Source: Pararhodobacter zhoushanensis
GTDB lineage: Bacteria; Pseudomonadota; Alphaproteobacteria; Rhodobacterales; Rhodobacteraceae
NCBI RefSeq assembly: GCF_003990445.1
Contig: NZ_REEZ01000006.1
Span: 1 to 64,000, forward strand
Direction: 5' to 3'
Length of the DNA: 64,000 bases
This document shows positions 36,792-45,711 of this stretch, in pieces. The first letter of the stretch is position 1. Each line of letters opens with the position of its first letter. The position numbers were made by a program, and so were the translations under genes. The notes under the pieces were generated by a model. It worked only from the letters and a program-made list of their open reading frames with translations. It did not search any database and was not told the origin of the DNA.

Positions 36792-37796
36792 ATGACCACC
36801 ACCCTTGCCATCAACGGTTTCGGCCGCATCGGTCGCCTCGTCCTGCGCGCCCTGATGGACCAAAAGCGCACCGATCTTGAGGTCGTTGCCATTAACGATC
36901 TGGGCCCGGTCGAAACCAATGCTCACCTGATCCGCTTTGACAGTGTCCATGGCCGCTATGACGGTGAGGTCACCACCGGCGACGACTGGATGGATCTGGG
37001 CGCCGGCCCGATCAAGGTCACCGCGATCCGCAATCCGGCAGAGCTGCCGTGGAAACACGTCGATGTGGTCCTCGAATGCACCGGCATCTTTACCGACGCC
37101 GAGAAAGCCAGGATCCACCTTGAGAATGGCGCGACCCGCGTGCTGGTCTCGGCCCCGTCCAAGGGCGCGGACCGCACAATCGTGTTCGGTGTCAACGATG
37201 GCACGCTGGTTTCGGCGGACAAGATCATCTCGAACGCGTCCTGCACTACCAACTGTCTGGCGCCCGTGGCCAAGGTGCTCAATGACACCGTCGGCATCAC
37301 CAAGGGCTTCATGACCACGATCCACAGCTATACCGGCGATCAGCCGACGCTGGACACGATGCACAAGGATCTCTACCGCGCCCGTGCTGCGGCGCTGTCG
37401 ATGATCCCCACCTCGACCGGCGCGGCCAAAGCGGTCGGGCTGGTTCTGCCCGAGCTGGACGGCAAGCTGGACGGTGTGGCGATCCGCGTGCCGACGCCCA
37501 ACGTCTCGGCGGTGGATCTGACCTTTGAAGCCTCTCGCGAGACGACGGTTGAGGAGATCAACGCAGCCCTCAGCGCCGCGGCCGCAGAAGGCCCGCTCAA
37601 GGGCATTCTGGGTGTCACAGGCTTCAAGAATGTCTCGATCGATTTCAACCATGACCGCCGCTCGTCCATCGTCGCGTTGGACCAGACCAAGGTGATGGGC
37701 GGCACCATGGTCCGCATTCTGGCATGGTATGACAACGAGTGGGGCTTCTCTAACCGGATGCTCGATACGGCGGCAGTGATCGGGAAACTTGCCTGA
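36792..37796 (+). CDS. gap: Glyceraldehyde-3-phosphate dehydrogenase, paralogue 2 (IND type)
   Basis: This is the second GAPDH, 334 residues. The catalytic Cys is in [12 protein letters not shown], the Rossmann motif is INGFGRIGR, and the NAD-binding Asp is kept (D36 in [10 protein letters not shown]). It therefore looks like the NAD-dependent glycolytic type. The two gap products share long stretches ([28 protein letters not shown]) and look like paralogues that diverged in cofactor site and upstream control. GAGGAGTTGCACC precedes the ATG. A strong terminator follows. Confidence 0.95.
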   Translation: MTTTLAINGFGRIGRLVLRALMDQKRTDLEVVAINDLGPVETNAHLIRFDSVHGRYDGEVTTGDDWMDLGAGPIKVTAIRNPAELPWKHVDVVLECTGIFTDAEKARIHLENGATRVLVSAPSKGADRTIVFGVNDGTLVSADKIISNASCTTNCLAPVAKVLNDTVGITKGFMTTIHSYTGDQPTLDTMHKDLYRARAAALSMIPTSTGAAKAVGLVLPELDGKLDGVAIRVPTPNVSAVDLTFEASRETTVEEINAALSAAAAEGPLKGILGVTGFKNVSIDFNHDRRSSIVALDQTKVMGGTMVRILAWYDNEWGFSNRMLDTAAVIGKLA

Positions 37797-37830
37797 TCCG
37801 CAATTGTTGCAGAACTTGTCCTAAATTTGA

Positions 37831-37866
37831 CCCCCCGGCCACTGTGCGCCGGGGGGTTTTGCTTTT
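37831..37866 (+). terminator. Rho-independent terminator after gap paralogue 2
   Basis: A 9-bp GC stem (CCCCCCGGC/GCCGGGGGG) is followed by GGTTTTGCTTTT. Confidence 0.92.
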
Positions 37867-37877
37867 ATCTTAAGGAC

Positions 37878-40382
37878 ATGGACCTAGTAGCCGTTGTCGC
37901 CCTCACCGCCATTCTTTTTGCGATCATCGGCCTGTCCGAGCCGGTCGCCAACCGTCTGCGCCTGCCCGCTACGGTGGTTCTGGCGCTGATGGGCATTGCC
38001 ATCGGCGCGGTTTCGGCCTCGGTGCTGGCCTTGCCGGATTCGCCGATGCTTGAGGCGGCGGGCGAGATGATCCAGAACCTGCCGATCCGCTCGAACCTGT
38101 TCTTGTATGTCTTCCTGCCGACGCTGATCTTTCAGGTCTCGCTGACAATTGATCTGCGCCGGATGCTGGATGACTGGGTGCCAATCCTGCTGCTGGCCGT
38201 CGTCGCCGTGGTGGTCAGCACCATGGCCGTGGGCTGGGCGCTGTTCCCGCTTTCAGGCTTGCCGATCATGGCCTGCCTGATGATCGGCGCGATTGTGTCG
38301 ACCACGGACCCGTCGGCCGTTGTCGGCATCTTCCGCGCCACGCCTGCGCCCCAGCGACTGGCCCGGATCGTCGAAGGCGAAAGCCTGCTGAATGACGCGG
38401 CCGCCATCGCGTTGTTTTCGCTGTTCTTTGCCTTTGTGGCCTACGGCATTCCCAATCCGCGCCTCAGCGATGTCGCCGTGCAATTCCCGTGGCTGGTGGT
38501 GGGGGGTGCGGTAACCGGCTGGGTCGCCGGGCGGCTGGCGCTGGCCGGCCTTGCTCGGCTTGATGACCATCCGCTGGGGCAAGTTTCGCTGTCGGTGGCG
38601 CTGCCGTATCTGACGTATATCATCGCCGAAACGCTGCTGGGCGTGTCGGGGGTGATCGCCGTGGTGGCTGCCGGACTGGCGCTGAACTTCCACGCGCCCG
38701 GCTCGCTGTCGCCGCCCAGCCGCGCCAAGCTCGAGGACACCTGGGATCTGCTCGGCTACTGGTCCGGTGGCCTGATCTTCGTGCTGGCCGCCATCCTGAT
38801 CCCGCGCCTGTTGTCGGATGTGCGGCCCTTCGATCTGGTGCTGGTCGCCGTCACCGTGCTGGCCTCGCTGGCCGCGCGGGCGCTGATTCTGTTCGGCCTG
38901 CTACCGCTGCTGGGCAAGTTGAAACTGTCACCCAAGGTCGAGCGCCGACAACGCGCGGCGATCCTGTGGGGCGGTCTGCGCGGCGCGGTAACGCTGGCGC
39001 TGGCACTGGCGGTGACCGAGAGTTTCCGCATCCCCGTCGACATTAAGCGGCAGGTCGGCATAATCGCCACAGGCTTCACGCTTTATACCCTGATGGTACA
39101 GGGTACGACGCTGCGCTGGGTGATCAACCGGCTGGGGCTGGACAAACTGTCGGCCATAGACGTTGCGCTCTCGGCGCAGGTTGTCGCGGTTGCGTTGCAA
39201 TCGGTGCGCGAGACGGTCAGCGACACCGCGCGCGATTTCGGACTGGCGCCGCAGACTGTGCGGGATGAGGCCAAACGCTTTGCCGAACGCGTGGACGAAG
39301 CGGTCAAGGCCGCCGACGCCGGGGCCGAGATCGCCGACCGTGACCGCATCACGCTGGGGCTGGTGGCGCTGGCCGGGCGCGAGCGTGATCTGGTGCTGGA
39401 AGGCTTCAGGGACGGGATGCTGCCTGCGCGGCTGGCGACGCAGATGGTCGCCGACGCGGACCGCCTGATCGAAGGCACGCGCAACGGGGGGCGTCTGGGC
39501 TATCTGACCACGGCGCGGCTGACCCAACGCTCGGGCCGCGCGCAGGCGCTGGCGACCTTCCTTCATAACCGGCTGCGCATCACCGGCCCGCTGGCGCGCC
39601 AGACGGCTGATCGCTTTGAACATCTCGTCGCCCTTGCCCCGACCCTGCGCGAACTGCACGGCTTCATTGATACCCGCATCCGCCGCATTCACGGCAAGCG
39701 CGTCGGCGACCTGCTGCACGACCTGCTCGAACGCCGCATGGACGAAGCGGATCGGGCGCTGGACGGCCTGCGTCTGCAATTCCCCGGCTACGCCGAGGAA
39801 CTGGAGCGCCGCCTGATCCGCCAGATGGTTCTGGCGCAGGAAGAGCGGGAATACGCGGCGCTGGTCGATGACGGGCTGGTCGGTCCCGAGCTGCGCCATT
39901 CGCTGGCCAATGGCATCGCCAAGCGGCGCAGTGCGCAATCGCAGCGGCCGACGCTGGACCTTGCCATTCAGCGCATGGCGCTGGTCGCAACCTTCCCGCT
40001 GTTCGCCGAGATGCCGGTGGACCGCCGCAAGATGCTGATGCGCGAGATGCGCACGATCTATGCCGCGCCCGGCACCGTGCTGCTCAAGCGTGACGAGATC
40101 CCGCGCAAGGTCTGGTTCATCTCCTCAGGCGCGGTCGAGCAGGTGCGCGCGGGTCAGGTGCTGCGGCTGGGACCGGGCGAAATGTTCGGGCATCTGGCCA
40201 TGCTCAAACGCGGCTTGCGGCGCGGCCAGACCACAGCGATCACCCGCTGCACCCTGCTGACGCTGGACGAGGCGCAGTTTATCAAGATGATGAAGGCTGA
40301 TAAAGGCCTGCGTCAGGCCGTCATCGAAAGCGCCGCCAAACGCGGCGTGGCCCTGGACCCCGACGCACTGACGACAGAGTGA
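37878..40382 (+). CDS. CPA1-type Na+/H+ antiporter with C-terminal cyclic-nucleotide-binding-like domain
   Basis: This 834-residue inner-membrane protein has an N-terminal NhaP/CPA1 exchanger domain of about 410 residues and roughly 12 helices. It includes the ion-binding GAIVSTTDPSAVVGIFR and EGESLLNDAAAIALFSLF. A long hydrophilic helical region with coiled-coil character follows (about 440-690). The C-terminus (about 700-820) is a CNB-like beta-barrel: MPVDRRKMLMREMRTIYAAPG, WFISSGAVEQVRAGQVLRLG, GEMFGHLAML. The architecture recalls the plant SOS1 antiporter. The protein probably exports Na+ and regulates pH under control of the cytosolic domain. The ATG with adjacent AAGG is used; upstream codons lie in the gap terminator. 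Confidence 0.9.
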   Translation: MDLVAVVALTAILFAIIGLSEPVANRLRLPATVVLALMGIAIGAVSASVLALPDSPMLEAAGEMIQNLPIRSNLFLYVFLPTLIFQVSLTIDLRRMLDDWVPILLLAVVAVVVSTMAVGWALFPLSGLPIMACLMIGAIVSTTDPSAVVGIFRATPAPQRLARIVEGESLLNDAAAIALFSLFFAFVAYGIPNPRLSDVAVQFPWLVVGGAVTGWVAGRLALAGLARLDDHPLGQVSLSVALPYLTYIIAETLLGVSGVIAVVAAGLALNFHAPGSLSPPSRAKLEDTWDLLGYWSGGLIFVLAAILIPRLLSDVRPFDLVLVAVTVLASLAARALILFGLLPLLGKLKLSPKVERRQRAAILWGGLRGAVTLALALAVTESFRIPVDIKRQVGIIATGFTLYTLMVQGTTLRWVINRLGLDKLSAIDVALSAQVVAVALQSVRETVSDTARDFGLAPQTVRDEAKRFAERVDEAVKAADAGAEIADRDRITLGLVALAGRERDLVLEGFRDGMLPARLATQMVADADRLIEGTRNGGRLGYLTTARLTQRSGRAQALATFLHNRLRITGPLARQTADRFEHLVALAPTLRELHGFIDTRIRRIHGKRVGDLLHDLLERRMDEADRALDGLRLQFPGYAEELERRLIRQMVLAQEEREYAALVDDGLVGPELRHSLANGIAKRRSAQSQRPTLDLAIQRMALVATFPLFAEMPVDRRKMLMREMRTIYAAPGTVLLKRDEIPRKVWFISSGAVEQVRAGQVLRLGPGEMFGHLAMLKRGLRRGQTTAITRCTLLTLDEAQFIKMMKADKGLRQAVIESAAKRGVALDPDALTTE

Positions 40383-40385
40383 TGC

Positions 40386-40904
40386 CTAGGGTGCAGGGGC
40401 GCGTTCGATGGCCGGGCCAAACCGCTCACGCAGGGCGGTATTGACCGGCGCGGGCACGAATTTACTGACCTCGCCGCCCAGCCGGGCGATCTCCTTGACC
40501 AGCTTCGAGGCAATCGCCTGACGGCGGGCGTCAGCCATCAGGAACACGGTCTCGACCTTGTCGTCGAGCGCGCGGTTCATACCAACCATCTGGAATTCAT
40601 ACTCAAAATCCGCCACGGCGCGCAGCCCGCGGATGATGATCCCCGCGCCCACATCACGGGCGCAATCGATCAGCAGGTTCTCGAACGGATGCACAACGAT
40701 CTCGACGCCGGTGCTCTTGATCAGCGCCGCTGTCTCACCCTCGACCATCGCCACCCGCTCATCCAGTGAGAACAGCGGGCTCTTGTCGCGGTTGATCGCC
40801 ACGCCGATCACCAACCTGTCCACCATAGGGCAAGCACGCGTAATGATGTCCATATGTCCCAATGTGAGTGGGTCAAATGTCCCCGGATAAAGCCCAATAC
40901 GCAT
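40386..40904 (-). CDS. coaD: Phosphopantetheine adenylyltransferase
   Basis: The 172-residue enzyme performs the fourth step of coenzyme A synthesis (4'-phosphopantetheine plus ATP to dephospho-CoA). The nucleotidyltransferase motif is YPGTFDPLTLGHMDII at the N-terminus. GAGIIIRGLRAVADFEYEFQM is the pantetheine site and ASKLVKEIARLGG the C-terminal helix. The segment before that helix is MADARRQAIASKLV, where many CoaDs have a P-x-x-x-Y-S-F-L-S-S pattern; this is a divergence, not a defect. It is convergent with the antiporter gene, 3 bp apart. Confidence 0.94.
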   Translation of the reverse strand: MRIGLYPGTFDPLTLGHMDIITRACPMVDRLVIGVAINRDKSPLFSLDERVAMVEGETAALIKSTGVEIVVHPFENLLIDCARDVGAGIIIRGLRAVADFEYEFQMVGMNRALDDKVETVFLMADARRQAIASKLVKEIARLGGEVSKFVPAPVNTALRERFGPAIERAPAP

Positions 40905-41024
40905 CGCGTCCCCCTTGCGGATGTGTGTGCGACGCCACGCAACAATATTGCGTGAAAAGATGCAAGCGCAGAAAAACCGCCGACGCGCCCGGCGTCACCC
41001 TGCCACGGGCGCGTCGGCAAGGGC

Positions 41025-41456
41025 TCAATTGCCCATGATCATCCCGGTCAGCGCGTCTTTTTCCATCTGCAACTCGCTCAAACGGGCCGCGACGACATCC
41101 CCGATCGAGATAAAGCCGACCATCAGGTTGTCCTGCATGACGGGCATATGGCGAAAGCGGCGGGTGGTCATGGTTTCCAGCACCGAGTCCGTCGAATCTG
41201 CAGGCGCGCAGCCATAGATCGCGCGGGTCATCACCTTGTCGACTTTCTCGTCCAGACAGGCGGGGCCAGAGCGACCCAGTTCGCGCACGATATCGCGCTC
41301 GGATACGATTCCCTTGACCTTTTTGCCGTCATTGGACACCACCACCGCGCCGATCCGCCGGGTCGAGAGCAGCTCGACAACTTCGCGCAGCGTGGCATTG
41401 GGGGCGACGGTCACGACCCCCTCAGCCTTGGATTTCAGGATTTGACTGACAAGCAT
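41025..41456 (-). CDS. CBS-domain pair protein
   Basis: The 143-residue protein is made of two CBS domains only (about 10-62 and 75-130), a Bateman module. VVTVAPNATLREVVELLSTR and GIVSERDIVREL mark the first, and PADSTDSVLETMTTRRFRHMPV and GFISIGDVV the second. It probably binds adenine nucleotides and acts as a regulator. The start at MLVSQILKSKAEG is fixed by GGAGGTG upstream; an in-frame extension of 16 codons is rejected. The gene is alone between coaD and a divergent secreted-protein gene. Confidence 0.9.
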   Translation of the reverse strand: MLVSQILKSKAEGVVTVAPNATLREVVELLSTRRIGAVVVSNDGKKVKGIVSERDIVRELGRSGPACLDEKVDKVMTRAIYGCAPADSTDSVLETMTTRRFRHMPVMQDNLMVGFISIGDVVAARLSELQMEKDALTGMIMGN

Positions 41457-41567
41457 GGGGCACCTCCTTGTCCCTGTTTGTCCTTTACAGTCGGCACTTT
41501 GCACGGGATTCTGTCAAGACTTGTTTTCCAGCGAATCTTTTAGACCGGTCAAGATTTAGAGGACGTC

Positions 41568-42200
41568 ATGCGCGCCAAATTTCTGAGCATCGCGGTGCTT
41601 GCCGCCTCATCGCTGGCCGCTCAGGCACAAGACGCCCTGCTGGCGCGCGAACAGCTTTATGGTCAGGTGCTGGCACATCCCTTGGTGTTTGGCGTCGAAC
41701 CCGCCTTTCACGCCGAGCGCGCTGACGGGTTCTACCTGATGGAATGGGTGCCCGAGGGGCAGAGCGTCGAAGACTGGCAGCAAATGCAGACCATCACCGC
41801 GCACCGGGCCGTCGGCTCCAACCATGGGGACGATCAGGCCGCTTCACTGGGTGAAAACATCGCGGTGAACTTCCTGAACGGCTACCGCGACAACTGCGCG
41901 ACCGAGGTGGACGCCCTGCCCTTGCCGATCACTGGCGCACACGGCGCCCGCGCGGCCTTCGCCGCCTATATGGGCTGCTCGCAGGTGCGCGGGACCGACC
42001 ATGCCGAGGAAATGGTGATCCTTGTGATGGTCGGCGCGACCGACAGCTATACGCTGCAATGGGCCGAACGCTCGCCCGCGCGGGCTGCCTTCGACCGCGA
42101 GGACTTCTCGCGCTGGCGGCCCCGGATCGAGGCGCTGACGCAGGCCCATCTGTGCACCGTCCCCGACGGCGAAGAGCCGCCCTACCCGTCCTGCAACTGA
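41568..42200 (+). CDS. Secreted hypothetical protein
   Basis: The 210-residue protein begins with a Sec signal peptide (MRAKFLSIAVLAASSLAAQA, cleaved before QDALLAR). The mature part has three visible cysteines (RDNCATE, YMGCSQV and a C-terminal LCTVPDGEEPPYPSC), suggesting periplasmic disulfides. No family is recognised. Its last 19 bases overlap the end of the convergent LysR gene. Confidence 0.75.
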   Translation: MRAKFLSIAVLAASSLAAQAQDALLAREQLYGQVLAHPLVFGVEPAFHAERADGFYLMEWVPEGQSVEDWQQMQTITAHRAVGSNHGDDQAASLGENIAVNFLNGYRDNCATEVDALPLPITGAHGARAAFAAYMGCSQVRGTDHAEEMVILVMVGATDSYTLQWAERSPARAAFDREDFSRWRPRIEALTQAHLCTVPDGEEPPYPSCN

Positions 42201-43084
42201 CCTTCCAGCGCCCGCATCTCGGCCCGCATTCCGGCGACCAGCGCCGCGGCGAAGCGCTCGATACGGGGCAGTTTGCGGTCGTCGGCGTGGCGGATTAGCC
42301 AGAAAGCGCGGGTCAGGCTGAAGTCTGAGGTCAGAACCCGCCGCACCCCCGCCGCCGCAGGCAGCGCGAAATCATGCGCCACGCCGACGCCCGCGCCCTG
42401 CCGGATCAGGTTCAGCTGCACCGAGACCGAATTGGACGCCATCGGAGGCTGTTCCACGCCCAGATCGGCCAGATAATCCAGTTCGCGGTCAAAGATCATG
42501 TCGGGGATATAGCCGATCACCCGATGCGCGCGCAGATCCGCCAGCGTCTCCAGCGGCGGCGCATCCCGCAGGTAGCGGTCCGAGGCCGCCAGATGCAGGT
42601 GATAGTCGGTGATCTTGGTGGCGATGACCCGGCCCTGCTCGGGCTTTGACACCGCGATCACCATATCCGCCTCGCGCCGGGACAGGCTGAAAACGCGCGG
42701 CAGGGCAACGATCTGCACCTCAAGCCCGGGATTTTGCGCAACAATCCCGGCCACCACCTGCGGCAGCAGGTAGTTCGCGCAGCCATCCGGCGCACCGATG
42801 CGGATCTGGCCGCTGATCCCCTCGGACGGTCCCGCCAGCGTCTCGGCGGCGCGTTCCATCGCAGTTTCAATCGCTTCGGCATGGGCCACCAGCCGCCCGC
42901 CCTCGTCCGTCAGCACATAGCCCTGCGGCGAGCGGGTAAAGAGCCGCGCGTCCAGCGCCTGCTCCAGCCGCGCCACGCGGCGGCCCACGGTGGCGGCGTC
43001 CAGCTTGAGCACCCTGCCCGCCCGTGACAGGCTTTCGCCGCGCGCGACGGCCAGAAACACCTTCAGATCATCCCAATCGGCCAC
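42182..43084 (-). CDS. LysR-family transcriptional regulator
   Basis: The 300-residue protein has an N-terminal winged HTH (WDDLKVFLAVARGESLSRAG, AATVGRRVARLEQALDARLF) and a periplasmic-binding-like effector domain from about residue 90 (GISGQIRIGAPDG onward). It is divergent from mmsA across a 111-bp gap that contains a perfect CTTGCAAAA/TTTTGCAAG inverted repeat. It is thus a good candidate for the regulator of the valine/isobutyrate genes; the effector is unknown. Confidence 0.92.
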   Translation of the reverse strand: MADWDDLKVFLAVARGESLSRAGRVLKLDAATVGRRVARLEQALDARLFTRSPQGYVLTDEGGRLVAHAEAIETAMERAAETLAGPSEGISGQIRIGAPDGCANYLLPQVVAGIVAQNPGLEVQIVALPRVFSLSRREADMVIAVSKPEQGRVIATKITDYHLHLAASDRYLRDAPPLETLADLRAHRVIGYIPDMIFDRELDYLADLGVEQPPMASNSVSVQLNLIRQGAGVGVAHDFALPAAAGVRRVLTSDFSLTRAFWLIRHADDRKLPRIERFAAALVAGMRAEMRALEGQLQDG

Positions 43085-43111
43085 AGGCGTACTTTCAGGG
43101 GGCTTTGCATC

Positions 43112-43162
43112 CTTGCAAAACGGCTTTTGGGAAACTGCCTCTGTTCAGGTGATTTTTGCAAG
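43112..43162. promoter_or_regulatory. Inverted-repeat operator candidate between lysR and mmsA
   Basis: CTTGCAAAA (43112-43120) and its exact inverse TTTTGCAAG (43154-43162) are separated by 33 bases. They lie in the divergent gap, in a position and size suited to a LysR tetramer site. Confidence 0.5.
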
Positions 43163-43195
43163 CCTATTGTGCGCCCAAAGCCACAGGAGGACGCT

Positions 43196-44695
43196 ATGAA
43201 AGAACTCGGACACTGGATCGACGGCAAACTGGTCGCGGGCACGTCGGGCCGCTTCGCCGATGTCTATAACCCGGCCACCGGTGAGGTTCAGGCCAAGGTC
43301 GCGCTGGCCTCTAAGGCTGAACTCGACGCCGCCATTGCCTCGGCTGCGAAAGCGCAGGTCGCCTGGGGTGCTACCAACCCGCAGCGCCGCGCGCGCGTGA
43401 TGATGGCGCTGGTTGGCCTGCTGAACCGCGACATGGACAAGCTGGCCGAGGCGCTTTCGTCCGAACATGGCAAGACCTTCCCAGATGCCAAGGGCGACGT
43501 GCAGCGCGGGCTGGAAGTGATCGAATACTGCATCGGCGCGCCGCAGATGCTCAAAGGTGACTACACCGACAACGCCGGCCCCGGCATCGACATGTATTCC
43601 ATGCGCCAGCCGCTGGGCGTCGTCGCCGGCATCACGCCGTTCAACTTCCCCGCCATGATCCCGCTGTGGAAAATGGGTCCGGCGCTGTCGTCGGGCAACG
43701 CGATGATCCTCAAGCCGTCCGAACGTGACCCTTCGGTCCCGCTGATGATCGCGGCGCTGTGCAAGGAAGCCGGTCTGCCCGATGGCATCCTGCAGGTTGT
43801 CAACGGCGACAAGGAAGCCGTCGACGGCATTCTGGACAGCGACATCATTCAGGCCGTGGGCTTCGTCGGCTCGACCCCTATCGCGCAGTACATCTATTCC
43901 CGCGCCGCCGCGAGCGGCAAGCGCGCGCAGTGCTTCGGCGGTGCCAAGAACCACATGATCATCATGCCGGACGCCGACATGGACCAGGCCGCCGACGCGC
44001 TGGTCGGTGCAGGGTTTGGCGCGGCGGGCGAACGTTGCATGGCGATCTCGGTCGCGGTGCCGGTGGGTGAAGGTACCGCAGAAGCCCTGCGCGAACGGCT
44101 GGTGCCCAAGATCGAGGCGCTCAAAGTCGGGCCGTGGACCGCGGGCGACGATGTGGACTATGGCCCCGTCGTCACCGCCGCCGCCAAGGAGAACATCCTG
44201 CGGCTGGTGGAATCCGGCGTGGCGCAGGGTGCGGATCTGGTTGTCGACGGGCGCGACTTCAAGCTGCAGGGCTATGAGGACGGCTTCTTCGTCGGTGCGC
44301 ATCTGTTCGACCACGTGACCACCGACATGGATATCTACAAGACCGAAATCTTCGGCCCGGTCCTGTCGATGGTGCGCGCGCAGACCTATGAAGAGGCGAT
44401 CCAGATGGCGATCGACCACGAGTATGGCAACGGCACCGCGATTTTCACCCGCGACGGCGACACTGCCCGCGATTTCGCCAACCGGATCAACATCGGCATG
44501 GTCGGTATCAACGTGCCGATCCCGGTGCCGCTGGCCTACCATACCTTCGGCGGCTGGAAGAAATCAGGGTTTGGCGATCTGAACCAGCACGGGCCGGACG
44601 GGTTCCGCTTTTACACCCGCACCAAGACGATCACCGCGCGCTGGCCGAGCGGGATCAAGGAAGGCGCGGCCTTCAACTTCAAGGCGATGGACTGA
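43196..44695 (+). CDS. mmsA: Methylmalonate-semialdehyde dehydrogenase (CoA-acylating)
   Basis: The 499-residue aldehyde dehydrogenase converts (methyl)malonate semialdehyde to acyl-CoA at the end of valine and thymine or beta-alanine degradation. Family signs are GVVAGITPFNFPAMIPLWK, the NAD-site GFVGSTPIAQYIYSRA, and the catalytic Cys in GAAGERCMAISVAV, the MmsA variant of the ALDH motif. The start is the ATG with AGGAGG upstream; 23 further in-frame codons are not used. It lies divergent from the LysR gene. The rest of the pathway is 2 kb downstream. Confidence 0.95.
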   Translation: MKELGHWIDGKLVAGTSGRFADVYNPATGEVQAKVALASKAELDAAIASAAKAQVAWGATNPQRRARVMMALVGLLNRDMDKLAEALSSEHGKTFPDAKGDVQRGLEVIEYCIGAPQMLKGDYTDNAGPGIDMYSMRQPLGVVAGITPFNFPAMIPLWKMGPALSSGNAMILKPSERDPSVPLMIAALCKEAGLPDGILQVVNGDKEAVDGILDSDIIQAVGFVGSTPIAQYIYSRAAASGKRAQCFGGAKNHMIIMPDADMDQAADALVGAGFGAAGERCMAISVAVPVGEGTAEALRERLVPKIEALKVGPWTAGDDVDYGPVVTAAAKENILRLVESGVAQGADLVVDGRDFKLQGYEDGFFVGAHLFDHVTTDMDIYKTEIFGPVLSMVRAQTYEEAIQMAIDHEYGNGTAIFTRDGDTARDFANRINIGMVGINVPIPVPLAYHTFGGWKKSGFGDLNQHGPDGFRFYTRTKTITARWPSGIKEGAAFNFKAMD

Positions 44696-44705
44696 CATTG
44701 CTTTT

Positions 44706-44732
44706 TCCGGGCCGCTCAGTCGGCGGCCCGGA
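44706..44732 (+). terminator. Hairpin after mmsA
   Basis: A perfect 10-bp stem TCCGGGCCGC/GCGGCCCGGA has a 7-base loop. There is no downstream T-run, so it may act as a weak or factor-assisted terminator between convergent genes. Confidence 0.45.
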
Positions 44733-44756
44733 TACCAAAGCCCAAGATCGCCGCGC

Positions 44757-45386
44757 TCAGCGACCGGGAACTTCCACAATCGGGCTGGGCACCTGACCTC
44801 TGCCTCGAATAATAAAGCCGCAGTCTGGCCGCTCGCACCGTGCGCGCATCTCGTAAACGGCAGTAAGAACCGGACCCACAAGCGCCGCCCCGATCAGGGC
44901 AACTATGAGGGATATGACTAAACCAAGGCCAGGGAGAGCAAGCCGCGACGACGGCTCACCCGTCGATGGCGCAGACCCCGAGCCCTCAATCAACTGATCG
45001 CCATTTCTCAGGCTGAAGCTGACGGTCTGCCCCGATTGCCGCAGCGCCACCTCGGCTTCGACGCGGGTTCTGCCCTGCTCGAAGGTCACGCCAACGCGGC
45101 CTTCCTCGACCATCGCCCGCACCGCCCGATCAGCGCCCGATGGGATCTCGATGAGCTGCCAGACCTCTTCGCGGCCGCGACGTGTCATCACGTAGAACTC
45201 ATTCGCACTGGGTCCGGCGTAAATCTCGGCCTGCACGCGCCCCCCGCGCGTCAGCGACGCGGTGGCGAGCGGCGTCAGCGTGGCCTGTTCGGCGCGGGCG
45301 ATGCGCGGATTGAGTGTAGTCACGCTCAGGCCGGTGACGCCCAAAGCGGCGGCAAGCGCACGGGTGGTGAAACTGCGACGGTCCAT
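44757..45386 (-). CDS. Tat-exported or membrane-anchored hypothetical protein
   Basis: This 209-residue protein begins MDRRSFTTRALAAALGVTGL, a Tat-like signal (RRSFT) with cleavage near ARAEQ. A soluble domain follows with GGRVQAEIYAGPSANEFYVM and RRGREEVWQLIEIPSG. A strong transmembrane helix (LGLVISLIVALIGAALVGPV) lies near residue 165. The C-terminal tail has CERPDCGFIIRGRG, two cysteines. It may be exported and anchored with the tail inside. No family is recognised. The start is fixed by GGAGG upstream; an in-frame extension is rejected. Confidence 0.7.
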   Translation of the reverse strand: MDRRSFTTRALAAALGVTGLSVTTLNPRIARAEQATLTPLATASLTRGGRVQAEIYAGPSANEFYVMTRRGREEVWQLIEIPSGADRAVRAMVEEGRVGVTFEQGRTRVEAEVALRQSGQTVSFSLRNGDQLIEGSGSAPSTGEPSSRLALPGLGLVISLIVALIGAALVGPVLTAVYEMRARCERPDCGFIIRGRGQVPSPIVEVPGR

Positions 45387-45711
45387 AATTCCTCCAGGGA
45401 CAGGGCAAGTCGCGATACACCGCCACACCGTCCAGACGACCGCATCACCCAAACGGTCTAAGCCGATACCCCCAAAGGCTCGGCTGCGCCTTCACAACCG
45501 CGCAACCCCTATCAAAGTGCCGTGATGGCAGCGGAAATCCGTCCCGTTGCGTTTATATGAGGAGTACTTGATGATGGAGCCAAGTTAGCCGACCCGGCAT
45601 GGCAGAGATTCTCAGGGCTGTTCCCTAGGGAACTGTACCGACGCCCGTGCTGGCGCAAGATGCATCCACGTTCTGCGCAAGGCAGAGCCGTTTCTTCCAC
45701 GGAGGCTTTCT
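45387..45711. other. Divergent intergenic gap with a 14-bp palindrome
   Basis: This 325-base stretch separates the Tat-type gene from the cupredoxin gene. No gene is seen. A perfect palindrome GTTCCCTAGGGAAC lies at 45620-45633. The two divergent promoters must lie here. Confidence 0.5.
45620..45633. promoter_or_regulatory. Perfect 14-bp palindrome upstream of the cupredoxin gene
   Basis: GTTCCCTAGGGAAC lies 78 bases before the cupredoxin start. Its dyad symmetry fits an operator for a dimeric regulator. The identity is unknown. Confidence 0.4.
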
